From contig NZ_WHNP01000010.1 of the NCBI RefSeq assembly GCF_009362735.1, positions 1 to 64,000 on the forward strand: a stretch of 64,000 nucleotides of DNA. Reading direction: 5' to 3'. The first letter of the stretch is position 1; each line of letters opens with the position of its first letter. Shown here piece after piece: positions 46,027-55,031 of this stretch. The position numbers and the translations under genes were made by a program. The stretch comes from Paraburkholderia franconis (GTDB lineage Bacteria; Pseudomonadota; Gammaproteobacteria; Burkholderiales; Burkholderiaceae). A model generated the notes under the pieces. It worked only from the letters and a program-made list of their open reading frames with translations. It ran no database searches and was not told where the DNA came from.

Positions 46027-47589
46027 CTAGGTGCAGGACTTCGTGGTCGGGTCCACCGAATGACAGATGTGGACCTCGGTCATCAATCCGCCGAAGTTCT
46101 CGGCATCGTTCGACAGGTGATCGAGGTTCGGCGTGTACAGATAGAAGACGGAGCCCGCCGCGTAGCGCGTCGTATCGCTCGCGTCGAGAATCACGTCGAT
46201 CGACTCGCCGCCGCCGAGCGTGATCGAGTTGGTCATATAGGTCATGTCGTTGCCCGCCAGGTCGCGCAGCAGGCGCGCGTTGACACCGATCACGTGCATC
46301 GGAATCCCCAGCGAGGCGAGTGTCTGGAATTCGCTCGTGTCGAGGTCCGAAATCCGCAAGAGCGCCTTGCCGCCCGCCGGAATGTTGATGAGCGCGGGCA
46401 GCGGCTGCGAGAAGTGCTGCGAGCCGTCGGCGACGGGCGTCTGTATCGGACCTTGCGTAACGGTGTCGGGATAGCTGCGGCCGTTGAGCAGGAAGTACTT
46501 GTCCTTCATGTCGGTGAAGGGCTCCGGATTGAACGTCATGCCCACGAAGTGGAAGTTCGGATCGAAGCCGTGAATCTGCACCGGGTACTCGACGTCATAA
46601 GCGGTCGTGCCGTCGCCGTCGTTGTACGCGTAGAGCGTCGGCGTGCCGCTCTTGTTGTTCGCGTGCATGTATCCGTTCGGCAGCGGCAGCGGCGTCGAGC
46701 AGAGAATGTCGTTGCCGCATGCCGTGCGCGGATCTTTTTGCTGCAGCACCAGCGCATCGTAGAGCTTGGCGCCGCCCGCCACGCGGTTCTGGCGCGGCCT
46801 CACGAAGATCTGCCCGACCATGCCCATCTGCAAATGCTCAGGCGGCGTGATGTGGCAGTGCCAGAAGTAGGTGCCCGCGTCGGGCGCGAGGTAGTAGTAA
46901 GTGAAGCTCGCGCCGATATTGATCGCGACCGACGCATCCGGTACGCCGTCATAAAACGACGACGCATTCGGATAGCCGTGGAAGTGCACCGTATGCTGCT
47001 CGAACAGGTCGGGCCGCATGATCATGCCGACGTTGGTCAGCGTGAGGAAGAACTCGTCGTCCTCGTCGATCGCCATCGTCGGCGCGGGCATGTTGCCGTT
47101 CATCACGCCCACGTCCATGATCTGGCGCGGATCGACGTGGCCCGTCAGCTGCCCCGGCGGCGTCGAGTCCGGATCGGGCACGAGACCGATCGCGCCGTTG
47201 TAGTTGGGATCGGCGGCCGTGCCGACCACGTTGAACACCGACGCGAACTCGGTGCCCGGCAGTCCCTTCTTGATGTCGGCAAGACCCGACAACGGGCCGA
47301 ATGCGAACAGATAGGTCTGCGTGCCGTCGGCCATCGTCGCATAGCCGTCGCCGCCCGAGATCTGCTGGCATTTGATCGCGCCGTTCACGACGTTCGTCGG
47401 CTGAGAGGTCGATCCCGTGAAGGACGGGCCCGTGTAGGCAGGTTCGCCCGCGCCTGCCGGCAACGCATTCGGATGCAGCGTGGTGGTGGGCGGACATTGC
47501 ACCCGGAAGGACTGCGCGAAGGACGGCAACGCGAACAACAGTAGCAACAGCGCCGCCACGCCGTTGCGATATGCGAGGGTACTGAACAT
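46027..47589 (-). CDS. Multicopper-oxidase polypeptide 1 (HxHG and type 1 copper motifs)
   Basis: 520 residues, ATG 47589 with GGAGGTCC upstream; first gene of the operon. Signal peptide MFSTLAYRNGVAALLLLLFALPSFAQ. Copper motifs: QHTVHFHGYP (~199-205) and GTYFWHCHITPPEHLQMGM (~240-257), the latter with the Cys, His and Met expected of a type 1 site plus trinuclear His. A second cupredoxin domain follows (YFLLNGRSYPDTV; LLRISDLDTSEFQTLASLGIPMHVIGVNA). The C-terminal HPxHxHG set is absent but is present in polypeptide 2, so the oxidase appears split over two genes. Likely substrates are metal ions such as Mn(II) or Cu(I), or phenols; none is proven. Confidence 0.9.
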   Translation of the reverse strand: MFSTLAYRNGVAALLLLLFALPSFAQSFRVQCPPTTTLHPNALPAGAGEPAYTGPSFTGSTSQPTNVVNGAIKCQQISGGDGYATMADGTQTYLFAFGPLSGLADIKKGLPGTEFASVFNVVGTAADPNYNGAIGLVPDPDSTPPGQLTGHVDPRQIMDVGVMNGNMPAPTMAIDEDDEFFLTLTNVGMIMRPDLFEQHTVHFHGYPNASSFYDGVPDASVAINIGASFTYYYLAPDAGTYFWHCHITPPEHLQMGMVGQIFVRPRQNRVAGGAKLYDALVLQQKDPRTACGNDILCSTPLPLPNGYMHANNKSGTPTLYAYNDGDGTTAYDVEYPVQIHGFDPNFHFVGMTFNPEPFTDMKDKYFLLNGRSYPDTVTQGPIQTPVADGSQHFSQPLPALINIPAGGKALLRISDLDTSEFQTLASLGIPMHVIGVNARLLRDLAGNDMTYMTNSITLGGGESIDVILDASDTTRYAAGSVFYLYTPNLDHLSNDAENFGGLMTEVHICHSVDPTTKSCT

Positions 47590-47725
47590 AGGACCTCCGC
47601 TGAGGAGTCAGTCAGCGCGGGGGCGCGCTGCCGTCGGGCTCTGCGATCACGGGACCAGGCGCATCGTCACACCTTCCCGTATCTGGATTTTGCAGATGGG
47701 CAACGAACGGCGGGATGGGGCACCT

Positions 47726-47769
47726 CCCTACACTTGCGGTAGGGTTGACCCAACAGGAACGGGGAATAC
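47726..47769 (-). promoter_or_regulatory. Candidate operator of the multicopper operon
   Basis: An inverted repeat CCCTAC (47726-47731) / GTAGGG (47739-47744) with a 7-base spacer lies next to ACGGGGAATAC (47759-47769). The latter is the exact reverse complement of the 11-mer in the SCO1/kinase promoter region, and TGACCC follows the dyad in both places. It is 137-180 bp upstream of the oxidase start. NarL-family regulators often bind such short dyads, so the local response regulators are the natural candidates. Confidence 0.5.
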
Positions 47770-47872
47770 GCGGCAATGCACGCGCCGCGTATGGGCAGAT
47801 GACGTGAGACTTTGCGCCGGGCGGCTGTGATAGCGTCCATCGTATGAATGCTGCAAGCAGAACGAGGCGCGC

Positions 47873-48133
47873 GTGAGCACGACACCACAGCAATTCGCAG
47901 ACGCGATCGAAGCGGCATTACGGCCGCTCGCAAATCCGGAACAGGCCGCGAAGATGGAGCGGTACATGTTGAACCGCTACGTATTTCTCGGACTACCTGC
48001 GCCGGTTCGGCGCGATGCAGTGAAGGCACTGATCGCGCAACAGTGGCAGTCGCCGCATGCGCTGCTCGACGCGACTCGACAGTCGTGGAACAAAGCGGAG
48101 CGCGAATGCTGCTACACGGCCATCGATCGGTGA
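47873..48133 (+). pseudogene. Truncated DNA alkylation repair (AlkD-like) gene
   Basis: 86 codons from a GTG. FADAIEAALRPLANPEQAAKMERYMLNRYVFLGLPAPVRRDAVKALIAQQ matches the N-terminus of AlkD-type HEAT-repeat DNA glycosylases. The frame stops at CCYTAIDR, whereas the family runs to about 220-240 residues. The sequence beyond the stop does not continue AlkD in any frame, and a convergent gene ends 50 bp later. The 3' two-thirds therefore appear deleted. It is divergent from the multicopper operon, so the breakpoint may mark an edge of that insertion. Confidence 0.75.
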
Positions 48134-48183
48134 TCGACTTTCGGCGGCTGAACCATCAGACGCAGCGCATGCCGCCCAAGCAT

Positions 48184-48882
48184 TCAGTAGAGTCCGGGCA
48201 GGACGCGATATCGCACTCTGCTTCTGTACGCGCGATAAAGCGCATCGTTGTTCAGGAGCCGCTCCTCCCGTCCGATTCGCCCAACCTGCAATGCAAACAG
48301 AACACCGTAAACCACCAGGTTCCGCACGCCGAAGTTCGAAAGCAGAAAACCGACGTCCGCGATCAAATAGCCGAGATAAATCGGATGCCGCACGAAACGG
48401 TATGCCCCTGTGGAAACGACACCGCGGTTCGCTGGCAGGATGCCGAACGAGCGGCGAAGCGAAGCCTTGGCAAAAATCTGCCAGCAGATCCCGGCAACCT
48501 GGAGCGTCGCCCCCACTGATTCCGGCACAAGCTGGACACCCGGTGCGAGTTGAACCGCGAGGAAGTAATAGGATGCCCCCATCGAACAGAAGAATGCGAA
48601 CGGCGTCCAGTCGCGCCGCACAGGCACGCGCGTGAACAGCGACAAGCCCATCGTCATGCATTCCGCGACGACGAGCAGCACCAACGTGATGCGCTCCGGA
48701 TCGGCACGCCAGTGAACGAACGCCATATAGCAGAAGATGCTCAGCGTGACTGCCGCGCACACCCGCGCCATGACTTCGAGAAGCACGTCCATGACCCGTG
48801 GCGAAGCCGGGGTTGCAACCTGTCCCGAGCAGAGCTCCAGTTGTGCAGCAGAATTCCCTTCATGATCGATGATCGTGTTCAT
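48184..48882 (-). CDS. Isoprenylcysteine methyltransferase-like membrane protein
   Basis: 232 residues with about five hydrophobic segments. The C-terminal signature RGVVSTGAYRFVRHPIYLGYLIADVGFLL and GREERLL ... YRAYRSRVRYRVLPGLY is typical of the ICMT/phospholipid methyltransferase superfamily, which uses S-adenosylmethionine. Bacterial members often methylate small lipophilic molecules; the substrate here is unknown. It is 68 bp behind the MarR gene on the same strand and might be its target. Confidence 0.82.
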   Translation of the reverse strand: MNTIIDHEGNSAAQLELCSGQVATPASPRVMDVLLEVMARVCAAVTLSIFCYMAFVHWRADPERITLVLLVVAECMTMGLSLFTRVPVRRDWTPFAFFCSMGASYYFLAVQLAPGVQLVPESVGATLQVAGICWQIFAKASLRRSFGILPANRGVVSTGAYRFVRHPIYLGYLIADVGFLLSNFGVRNLVVYGVLFALQVGRIGREERLLNNDALYRAYRSRVRYRVLPGLY

Positions 48883-48950
48883 ACCCTTCCCCGATTCACT
48901 CTTGTCTTTACGTTGTCCTCTGGCGGCCCGCGCGGGAACGTACGTGCGCG

Positions 48951-49412
48951 TCAGTCCGTCTGGTTTTCTTCGAGGTAGCCGTCCACGATTTGCACGAGGC
49001 CGGAAAGATACTTCTTGATGCTCTCCAGTTCCGTGCTGTCGAGTCGGCTGTCGAATTCGGCGAGACTGCGATTGACCTGCTCATAACAGACATTGATCAG
49101 CGTTCGGCGTCCGGCGACGAAACGCAGCAGAATGCGCCGCCCGTCAGTCGGGTCCGTTTCCCGCTTGATCAAGCCTGCCTTTTCAAGACGTTTGAGCGAC
49201 GTCGTGATACTGCTCGGCGACAGCCGCATGAGCTTCGACAGTCGGCCAGGCGTGACGGGCTGAACCTCGTCATAGCAGGCCACTTCCAGGCACTTGAGAT
49301 CGGTGACGTTCAGCCCGAGACGCTCGGCCACGAACTGGTTGAAAGCCGCCAGCTTGACGCCCAGCATGAATCGCAACTTGACGACTTCCGCGTTTTTTTC
49401 TGCATATGTCAT
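48951..49412 (-). CDS. MarR-family transcriptional regulator
   Basis: 153 residues from ATG 49412 with GGAGAG upstream. The winged helix is visible (LGLNVTDLKCLEVACYDEVQPVTPGRLSKLMRLSPSSITTSLKRLEKAGLIKRETDPTDGRRILLRF), with DPTDGRR as the wing. The C-terminal helices would form the dimer interface. It starts only 16 bp after the tadC stop, so it is probably co-transcribed with the tad operon, an uncommon placement. It could regulate the pilus locus or the adjacent methyltransferase. Confidence 0.9.
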   Translation of the reverse strand: MTYAEKNAEVVKLRFMLGVKLAAFNQFVAERLGLNVTDLKCLEVACYDEVQPVTPGRLSKLMRLSPSSITTSLKRLEKAGLIKRETDPTDGRRILLRFVAGRRTLINVCYEQVNRSLAEFDSRLDSTELESIKKYLSGLVQIVDGYLEENQTD

Positions 49413-49428
49413 GTCGTCTCTCCTGTCA

Positions 49429-50400
49429 TCACGTTCCCCCGCCCATCGCCGCGATTGTCGGCAGGAGCACGCGAACCACCTGAATGAAGGCGGGGCCAAG
49501 CAGCACCATCATCAGCGTGGGGAAGATGCAGAACATCAGCGGGAACAACAGTTTGACGGCGATCTTTCCCGCAGCCTCTTCTGCGCGCAACCGGCGCTTC
49601 AGGCGCAGATTTTCCGAATGCACGCGCAACGAGTCGCCAACGCTGGTGCCGAAACGTTCGGCCTGAATCAGCATTGCCACCAGCACGTCGAGATCTTCCA
49701 CGCCAGTGCGCATCGCGAGATTCTTCAGCGCCGTTTCCTTGCTCTGCCCCGCCCGGAGTTCGAGCAGAAGAAGCTGCAATTCATCGCTCAGGATCCGGCT
49801 CTTGATATGCATCTCGTCGGCCACCTTCATCAGTGCCGCATCCAGCCCAAGCCCCGCTTCGATACAGACGGTGAGCAGATCGAGCGCGTCGGGAAAGTCC
49901 TCGAAGATGGACTGCTGGCGACTCTGTATCCGGCGCGCCAGCACGACGTTCGGCAGATAGTAGCCAACGACGGCAAGCACCAGCAGCAGCAGGGCGACCT
50001 TGTGGCCTGCATCCGTGGCGACGTAGGGCGCGGACACGACCAGGCAGAGGAGCGGCAGCCCAACTACGAGCACCGTCTTCGCCGCGAAGTAGAGTGCCGG
50101 CGCCGATGCGTTGCGCCATCCCGCGTGCATGAAACGCGTGCGCAATGGGGAGCGCTCCCAGCCTTCCTTCGGAATCGAGAGGCTCGCGAGCGGCTTCGAT
50201 ACCTCCGCGATCTTCCTGACCCACTGCGCGTCGATATCGTTCGACGCATCCTGTTGCGGCGTGTCGCCGCCTGTAATCGTCTTCAGGCGTCGATTCACCG
50301 AATTGGGCATGAGCACCGCCATCGCGCCGAAGGCGGCAACAGCAACGATCGCGAAGACGATGGCAAGCAATATGATCTGCTCTGTTTTCATCGCAGGCAT
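49429..50400 (-). CDS. tadC: Tad pilus platform protein TadC
   Basis: 323 residues from ATG 50400 (a second ATG is three codons in). N-terminal membrane helix, then two central helices (ALYFAAKTVLVVGLPLLCLVVSAPY; VALLLLVLAVVGYYLPNVVLARRIQSRQ). The T2SSF motif is FPDALDLLTVCIEAGLGLDAALMKVADEM ... ALKNLAMRTGVEDLDVLVAMLIQAERFGTSVGDSL, and a C-terminal helix pair follows. TadC pairs with TadB as the inner-membrane platform for Flp pilus assembly. Confidence 0.94.
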   Translation of the reverse strand: MPAMKTEQIILLAIVFAIVAVAAFGAMAVLMPNSVNRRLKTITGGDTPQQDASNDIDAQWVRKIAEVSKPLASLSIPKEGWERSPLRTRFMHAGWRNASAPALYFAAKTVLVVGLPLLCLVVSAPYVATDAGHKVALLLLVLAVVGYYLPNVVLARRIQSRQQSIFEDFPDALDLLTVCIEAGLGLDAALMKVADEMHIKSRILSDELQLLLLELRAGQSKETALKNLAMRTGVEDLDVLVAMLIQAERFGTSVGDSLRVHSENLRLKRRLRAEEAAGKIAVKLLFPLMFCIFPTLMMVLLGPAFIQVVRVLLPTIAAMGGGT

Positions 50401-50427
50401 GGGACGGACCCATCTCCATTCAGATAT

Positions 50428-51405
50428 TCAAACGTGAATCCGGATGATCTTCCGCATCCACACGGCGCCAAACACCATCATGACGGCCGAAGCGCCGATT
50501 AGCTTGAGTCCCGCCGGGTCGGTCCACAGTATGTTGATAAACCCGGGGTTGATGACCGAAATGACCAGTGCGACCCCGAAAGGCAGGAGTCCAAGTATCC
50601 AGGCCGACAGCCGCCCCTCGGCAGAGAGCGCCTTTACCTTGCCGAGCAACGCGAGCCGGCTCCGGATCAGGCTGCTGATATTGCCGAGAATCTCAGCGAG
50701 ATTGCCGCCGCTTTCGCGCTGGATCAGCACGGCAATCACGAAGTAGCGCAGGTCGCTGATCGGAACGCGGCTCGCGAGCGCGCCCAGCGCTTCATTGAGC
50801 GGGACACCGAAATTGATTTCGTCGAATGCGGTGCGAAACTCGCCGCCGATTGGCTCCGGCATCTCGTCGCCGACGATTCCGAGTGCGGTCGAGAACGAGT
50901 GGCCTGCGCGCAATGAGCGGCTCATCATGTCCGCAGCCTCCGGCAACTGCGCCTCGAGCCGCTTGAGCCGCTTGATTTTTGCGCGGTGGACCCTGAACGG
51001 TGCAAACGCGGCCGCGACCAGCACCAGCGCGACAACCGCCGGGATCGGGATATAGACCATCTGGGCGATCAGCACGAACACGATGGGTGGGCATGCCGTC
51101 AGCACGATGAACTTGCCGACCGTCCAGTCCAGACCCGACTGAATCAACCAGCGGTCGAGCGCATGAATCCGCGGCACTTTCAGCAGCAGCCGGGTCATCA
51201 GCGGCGACGCGCTCAACTCGCGCTGCTTGAGAATCGACACCGCGCGTTCATGGCCGTGGCCACCCGCAGACATCATCCGGATGCGGTTTTCGAGGCGCTT
51301 CGCCTCGCTGCTGTGCCGGCTATGCCACCACAGATAGCCGGCTTCGACCAGCAGGATGATCGAGGCAAACACCAGGATGACGAATCCATAGAATATAAAG
51401 TTCAT
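50428..51405 (-). CDS. tadB: Tad pilus platform protein TadB
   Basis: 325 residues from ATG 51405 with GAGGGATC upstream. An N-terminal membrane helix (FVILVFASIILLVEAGYLWW), two mid helices, then the T2SSF motif LPEAADMMSRSLRAGHSFSTALGIVGDEMPEPIGGEF ... ALASRVPISDLRYFVIAVLIQRESGGNLAEIL and C-terminal helices. It partners with TadC and the TadA ATPase. It lies 38 bp behind tadA and 27 bp before tadC. Confidence 0.94.
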   Translation of the reverse strand: MNFIFYGFVILVFASIILLVEAGYLWWHSRHSSEAKRLENRIRMMSAGGHGHERAVSILKQRELSASPLMTRLLLKVPRIHALDRWLIQSGLDWTVGKFIVLTACPPIVFVLIAQMVYIPIPAVVALVLVAAAFAPFRVHRAKIKRLKRLEAQLPEAADMMSRSLRAGHSFSTALGIVGDEMPEPIGGEFRTAFDEINFGVPLNEALGALASRVPISDLRYFVIAVLIQRESGGNLAEILGNISSLIRSRLALLGKVKALSAEGRLSAWILGLLPFGVALVISVINPGFINILWTDPAGLKLIGASAVMMVFGAVWMRKIIRIHV

Positions 51406-51443
51406 GTCAGATCCCTCGCAAAGTCATTCCCGTCATGCGGGGT

Positions 51444-52811
51444 TCATACGGGGTAGTGCTTCGACGGGTCGTACAGCGTATCGGGCACGGCAACGCCGAA
51501 CGCCTGCAGACGCTCGGAGAATTTCGGCCGCACGCCCGTCGCGCAAAAATGCCCGCATACTTTTCCGTCGCGATCGACGCCGGCACGCCTGAACGTGAAA
51601 ATCTCCTGCAGGTTGATGACGTCGCCTTCCATCCCCGTGATTTCCTGAATGCTCGTGATCTTTCTGCGTCCGTCCGTCAGGCGCGCGACCTGGATGATCA
51701 CGCTGATCGCCGAACTGATCTGATGGCGCGCGGATTTGGGCGGCAGATTCAGCCCTGCCATGCCAATCATGTTTTCGAGCCGCGTGAGCGCGTCACGCGG
51801 GGTATTCGCGTGCACCGTCGCAAGCGATCCTTCGTGGCCCGTGTTCATCGCCTGCAGCATGTCGAGCGCCTCGGCGCCGCGCACCTCGCCGAGGATGATG
51901 CGGTCCGGCCGCATCCGCAGCGCATTGCGCACCAGCGAGCGCTGGGTAATCTCGCCCCGGCCTTCGATATTGGGCGGCCGCGTTTCGAGACGCAGCACGT
52001 GCATCTGGCGCAGCTGAAGCTCGGCGGCATCCTCGATCGTGACGATCCGTTCGTCCGACGGAATGAATCCCGACAGCACGTTCAGCAGCGTCGTCTTGCC
52101 GCTGCCCGTTCCGCCCGAGACCAGCACGTTCATCTTCGCGGCCGACATCGCTTCGAGCACCTGCAGCATCGGCGGCGTCATGCTCTGATTCTCGATCAGG
52201 TCTTTCGTGCTGAGCGGATTGACGGCGAAGCGGCGAATAGACAGCAAGGGCCCGTCGATGGCGGACGGCGGAATGATCGCGTTCATCCGCGAGCCATCGG
52301 GAAGACGCGCGTCCACCATCGGATTCGACTCGTCGACCCGGCGGCCGACGCGCGACACGATCTTTTCGATCACCTTCATCAGATGCGCGTCGTCATAGAA
52401 CGTGACGTCGGTCAGTTCGAGCTTGCCGCGCCGCTCGACGTAGACATGCTTGTATGTGTTCACGAGGATATCGGAGATCGTCGGATCGGCCAGCAGCGGT
52501 TCGAGCGGGCCAAAGCCGAGCATCTCGTCGCGCACGTCGCGCACGAGCTGCCGGCGCTCCAGCTCGTTTATCGGCACGTTGTCTTCTTCGACGATTCGCT
52601 CGACCAGTTGCGCGAGTTCATGCTGGATCTGATCGTTCGACAGGCGCTGCAGCTTTTCCAGTTCGACGCGATCGATGATCGACTGATGAACGTTTTTCTT
52701 CAGTTCCTGGTAGGCCCTTTGCGCCATTTTCGAGCGATGTATGCCCTGGTCCTGCAGCGACGCTTCGGGCTGGTGGAAAAACTGCTCGCGCAGTGTCATC
52801 ACGTTGTCCAT
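51444..52811 (-). CDS. tadA: Tad pilus ATPase TadA/CpaF
   Basis: 455 residues from ATG 52811 with AGGAGAACC upstream. A helical N-terminal domain (~1-110) precedes the core with [26 protein letters not shown], Walker [15 protein letters not shown] (~235), Asp box [14 protein letters not shown], Walker [40 protein letters not shown]. This is the CpaF branch of secretion ATPases. It drives Flp pilin polymerisation. Confidence 0.96.
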   Translation of the reverse strand: MDNVMTLREQFFHQPEASLQDQGIHRSKMAQRAYQELKKNVHQSIIDRVELEKLQRLSNDQIQHELAQLVERIVEEDNVPINELERRQLVRDVRDEMLGFGPLEPLLADPTISDILVNTYKHVYVERRGKLELTDVTFYDDAHLMKVIEKIVSRVGRRVDESNPMVDARLPDGSRMNAIIPPSAIDGPLLSIRRFAVNPLSTKDLIENQSMTPPMLQVLEAMSAAKMNVLVSGGTGSGKTTLLNVLSGFIPSDERIVTIEDAAELQLRQMHVLRLETRPPNIEGRGEITQRSLVRNALRMRPDRIILGEVRGAEALDMLQAMNTGHEGSLATVHANTPRDALTRLENMIGMAGLNLPPKSARHQISSAISVIIQVARLTDGRRKITSIQEITGMEGDVINLQEIFTFRRAGVDRDGKVCGHFCATGVRPKFSERLQAFGVAVPDTLYDPSKHYPV

Positions 52812-52863
52812 TGTGGTTCTCCTGTTTTGCTCACCGCTTTGCTCAGCCTGTTTCCCGGGCGCT

Positions 52864-54045
52864 TCACACTCTGCTCAATGCAGGCCGGCTAAAGAATTTC
52901 TGCAGGATGCTGTTGCTCCGCTCGGCCGCCGGCGGGGGCGACAGACTGCGCACCAGTTCGCTCAATCCTTTCGCGACGCCGCTCGATCGGGCAAGGCGCA
53001 GGATGGGCACGCCCTGGTTGATCGAGGCGGACACGGACGCCTCGTCTTCAGGGATCACGCTCGCCACGCGCAGGCCCAGCGCTTTCTCCAGTTCCGACAG
53101 CCCCACGGGCCCTTTCTTTTCATAGCGGTTGACCAGCACGCGGACCTTGTCGCCGCGATAGCCAAGCGAGCGAAAAATTTCCAGCAACTTGCGGCCGCCC
53201 CGCAGATACGGCAGGCTCAGTTGCAGCACGGGGAAGATGTATTCGCTCTGATCCAGCGCGGCGATCGACACATTGCTGATGCTCTGCCCGATATCGAAGA
53301 TGACGAGATCGTATTGAGGACGCGCCAGGTTCAGGATGCGTTGCAGATGCTCCGGCTTGATGTCCTTCGCTCGCGCCGGGTCGGGCGCCCCGGCGAGCAC
53401 GTCGAAGCTGTCGCTGACTCGCGTCAGGCATGCCTCGAAAAACGCGGGGTCGAGCCGTTCGATCTGCGCGCTGACATCGGCGAGCGTGGCAGGCGGCGTG
53501 GCTTCGGATACGAGGAAGGCCGCTTCTCCGAACTGCTGGTTCAGATCGATCAGCAGTGCGCGCTTGCCCGAGGTCGACGCCGCGAACGCGAGATTCGCCG
53601 CAAGAAACGACGTGCCGCTGCCGCCCTTGCAGGAAACGAACGAGATCACCCGGCCGTCGCGCCGCGTGCCGTTGGTCTTCGTCGCGATGCGCTCGACGGC
53701 ACGCCGCAAGTCCTCGGGATCGGCTGGCCACGGCTGCACGTCCCTCACGCCTGCGCGCATCGCGCGAATCAGCAGATCGGTGGACGGCGATGGCGTCAAC
53801 AGCATGCAGGTCAGATCGGCATGCTTCGTCGCAATGGCCAGCAGTGCATCGAAGTCCTGTTGTGTCAGATGCGCGCCGTCGAGGATCAGCAGGTCGACGC
53901 CATCGAGCGCTTCCTTGTCCGTGCAGAGATCGAGCAGGCCTGCCGTCGAAGTCCTGATGCGATGGTGGGAACCGCCTGCCTCGACAATCCGTGCGACGGC
54001 GCTGGCGTGCGCCGGATCGGATGAAATCGTGAGAATGTCGATCAT
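52864..54045 (-). CDS. tadZ: Tad pilus localisation protein TadZ/CpaE
   Basis: 393 residues. Residues ~1-125 form an atypical receiver-like domain ([22 protein letters not shown] ... [18 protein letters not shown]). A ParA/MinD-like ATPase domain starts ~130 with the deviant Walker [21 protein letters not shown], where Thr replaces the signature Lys, as is common in CpaE/Tad[44 protein letters not shown] is the switch/Walker B region. It positions the pilus machine in the cell. Confidence 0.92.
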   Translation of the reverse strand: MIDILTISSDPAHASAVARIVEAGGSHHRIRTSTAGLLDLCTDKEALDGVDLLILDGAHLTQQDFDALLAIATKHADLTCMLLTPSPSTDLLIRAMRAGVRDVQPWPADPEDLRRAVERIATKTNGTRRDGRVISFVSCKGGSGTSFLAANLAFAASTSGKRALLIDLNQQFGEAAFLVSEATPPATLADVSAQIERLDPAFFEACLTRVSDSFDVLAGAPDPARAKDIKPEHLQRILNLARPQYDLVIFDIGQSISNVSIAALDQSEYIFPVLQLSLPYLRGGRKLLEIFRSLGYRGDKVRVLVNRYEKKGPVGLSELEKALGLRVASVIPEDEASVSASINQGVPILRLARSSGVAKGLSELVRSLSPPPAAERSNSILQKFFSRPALSRV

Positions 54046-54072
54046 TTCATTCGTCCCGTAATAAGCGATGGT

Positions 54073-54537
54073 CTAGATGCAGGTTGGATTGGTGCCGTTC
54101 ACGCTGTTCAGGCTTTCTCGCGGCAAGGTCGTCGAGAACGGCGGCATCGCCAGATTGAACGGCACGAATGGCACCACGGTATTGACCGTGACGTTCGTAA
54201 TGGCCACCGTGACCGACGTGCACGTCGATGCGTCGCAATTGTTCGGCGTGTACGTAATCGTGACGTTGGCGGGTTTCAGTATCGGCAGCATCTGCTGCAT
54301 GCCCTTGATCACCGGGTTGGTGGCTGTCTGACTGCTGTTGACATCGCACACGACTGCGACGCGCGCGCCCAGTCTCGTGGCTTCGGATGCCGAGTTCCAG
54401 TAAAACAGCACGCGCCCCATCTCCATGATGCCGATGAGCAGCGTGAAGAACATTACCGCGACGAGGGCGAACTCGAGCGCCGCTACACCTCTTTGACGCC
54501 GCGCGCCAGGCAGGCGGCCGATTGCGGTTCTGTTCAT
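54073..54537 (-). CDS. tadE: TadE-like pseudopilin 1
   Basis: 154 residues from ATG 54537 in ATGA overlap with the previous gene. The TadE signature RRQRGVAALEFALVAVMFFTLLIGIMEMGRVLFYWNSASEATRLGARVAVV is at the N-terminus. A Cys-containing beta-rich C-terminal part follows (YTPNNCDASTCTSVTVAI). TadE proteins are processed by the Tad prepilin peptidase and act as minor pilins. A longer frame to 54801 is not supported. Confidence 0.9.
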   Translation of the reverse strand: MNRTAIGRLPGARRQRGVAALEFALVAVMFFTLLIGIMEMGRVLFYWNSASEATRLGARVAVVCDVNSSQTATNPVIKGMQQMLPILKPANVTITYTPNNCDASTCTSVTVAITNVTVNTVVPFVPFNLAMPPFSTTLPRESLNSVNGTNPTCI

Positions 54538-55022
54538 AGCACTTGCCTCATCACGCAGCTGATGTCCCCGAATTTCATGCCATTCAGGCCGAACCACCCA
54601 GTGATCTGCGCGTACGGATATCCCGTGATCGTGACCTCCACGAGATTGATCGTCTCGGCAGCCGGAGTGGTTTGCACGTTCTTGTACTGCCCTGTGCAGC
54701 CCGTCGTATTGACCTGATCGCAGACCACGACCATGTTCACAGTCAGGCCTTCGACGAGCGGCGTGCCCGAGCAGTCCTGCGTGCCGGAAACAGCCAGACA
54801 TTTGGCTTGCGCGAGCGGATAGTCAGTGGTGTCCGTCGGGTCGTAGGTCGAGAGCAGACGCGTCGCGTCCCTGACCGACTTCACGATCGTGTTGTATTGA
54901 TAGAACGCGTGGCCAAACTCCGCGATGCCGAACAGCAGCGTGCAGAGCGGAATGGCGAGCAGCGCGAACTCGATGGCGACGACTCCGCGCATCCCGCGCG
55001 GCGATTTTCTTTGCGGGCGCAT
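54534..55022 (-). CDS. TadE/TadF-like pseudopilin 2
   Basis: 162 residues from ATG 55022 with AGGAGAACG upstream. RGMRGVVAIEFALLAIPLCTLLFGIAEFGHAFYQYNTIVKSVRDATRLLSTY is the TadE-type transmembrane pilin segment. Cysteines and Thr-rich strands occur in the rest, and it ends DISCVMRQVL. Paralogous to the next gene and translationally coupled to it. Confidence 0.9.
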   Translation of the reverse strand: MRPQRKSPRGMRGVVAIEFALLAIPLCTLLFGIAEFGHAFYQYNTIVKSVRDATRLLSTYDPTDTTDYPLAQAKCLAVSGTQDCSGTPLVEGLTVNMVVVCDQVNTTGCTGQYKNVQTTPAAETINLVEVTITGYPYAQITGWFGLNGMKFGDISCVMRQVL

Positions 55023-55031
55023 GACGTTCTC

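Noticed and set aside
39470..46223. Further long plus-strand frames (958, 553 and 660 codons)
   Set aside because: All mirror the codon bias of the giant and oxidase genes on the other strand; composition and lack of ribosome sites argue against coding.
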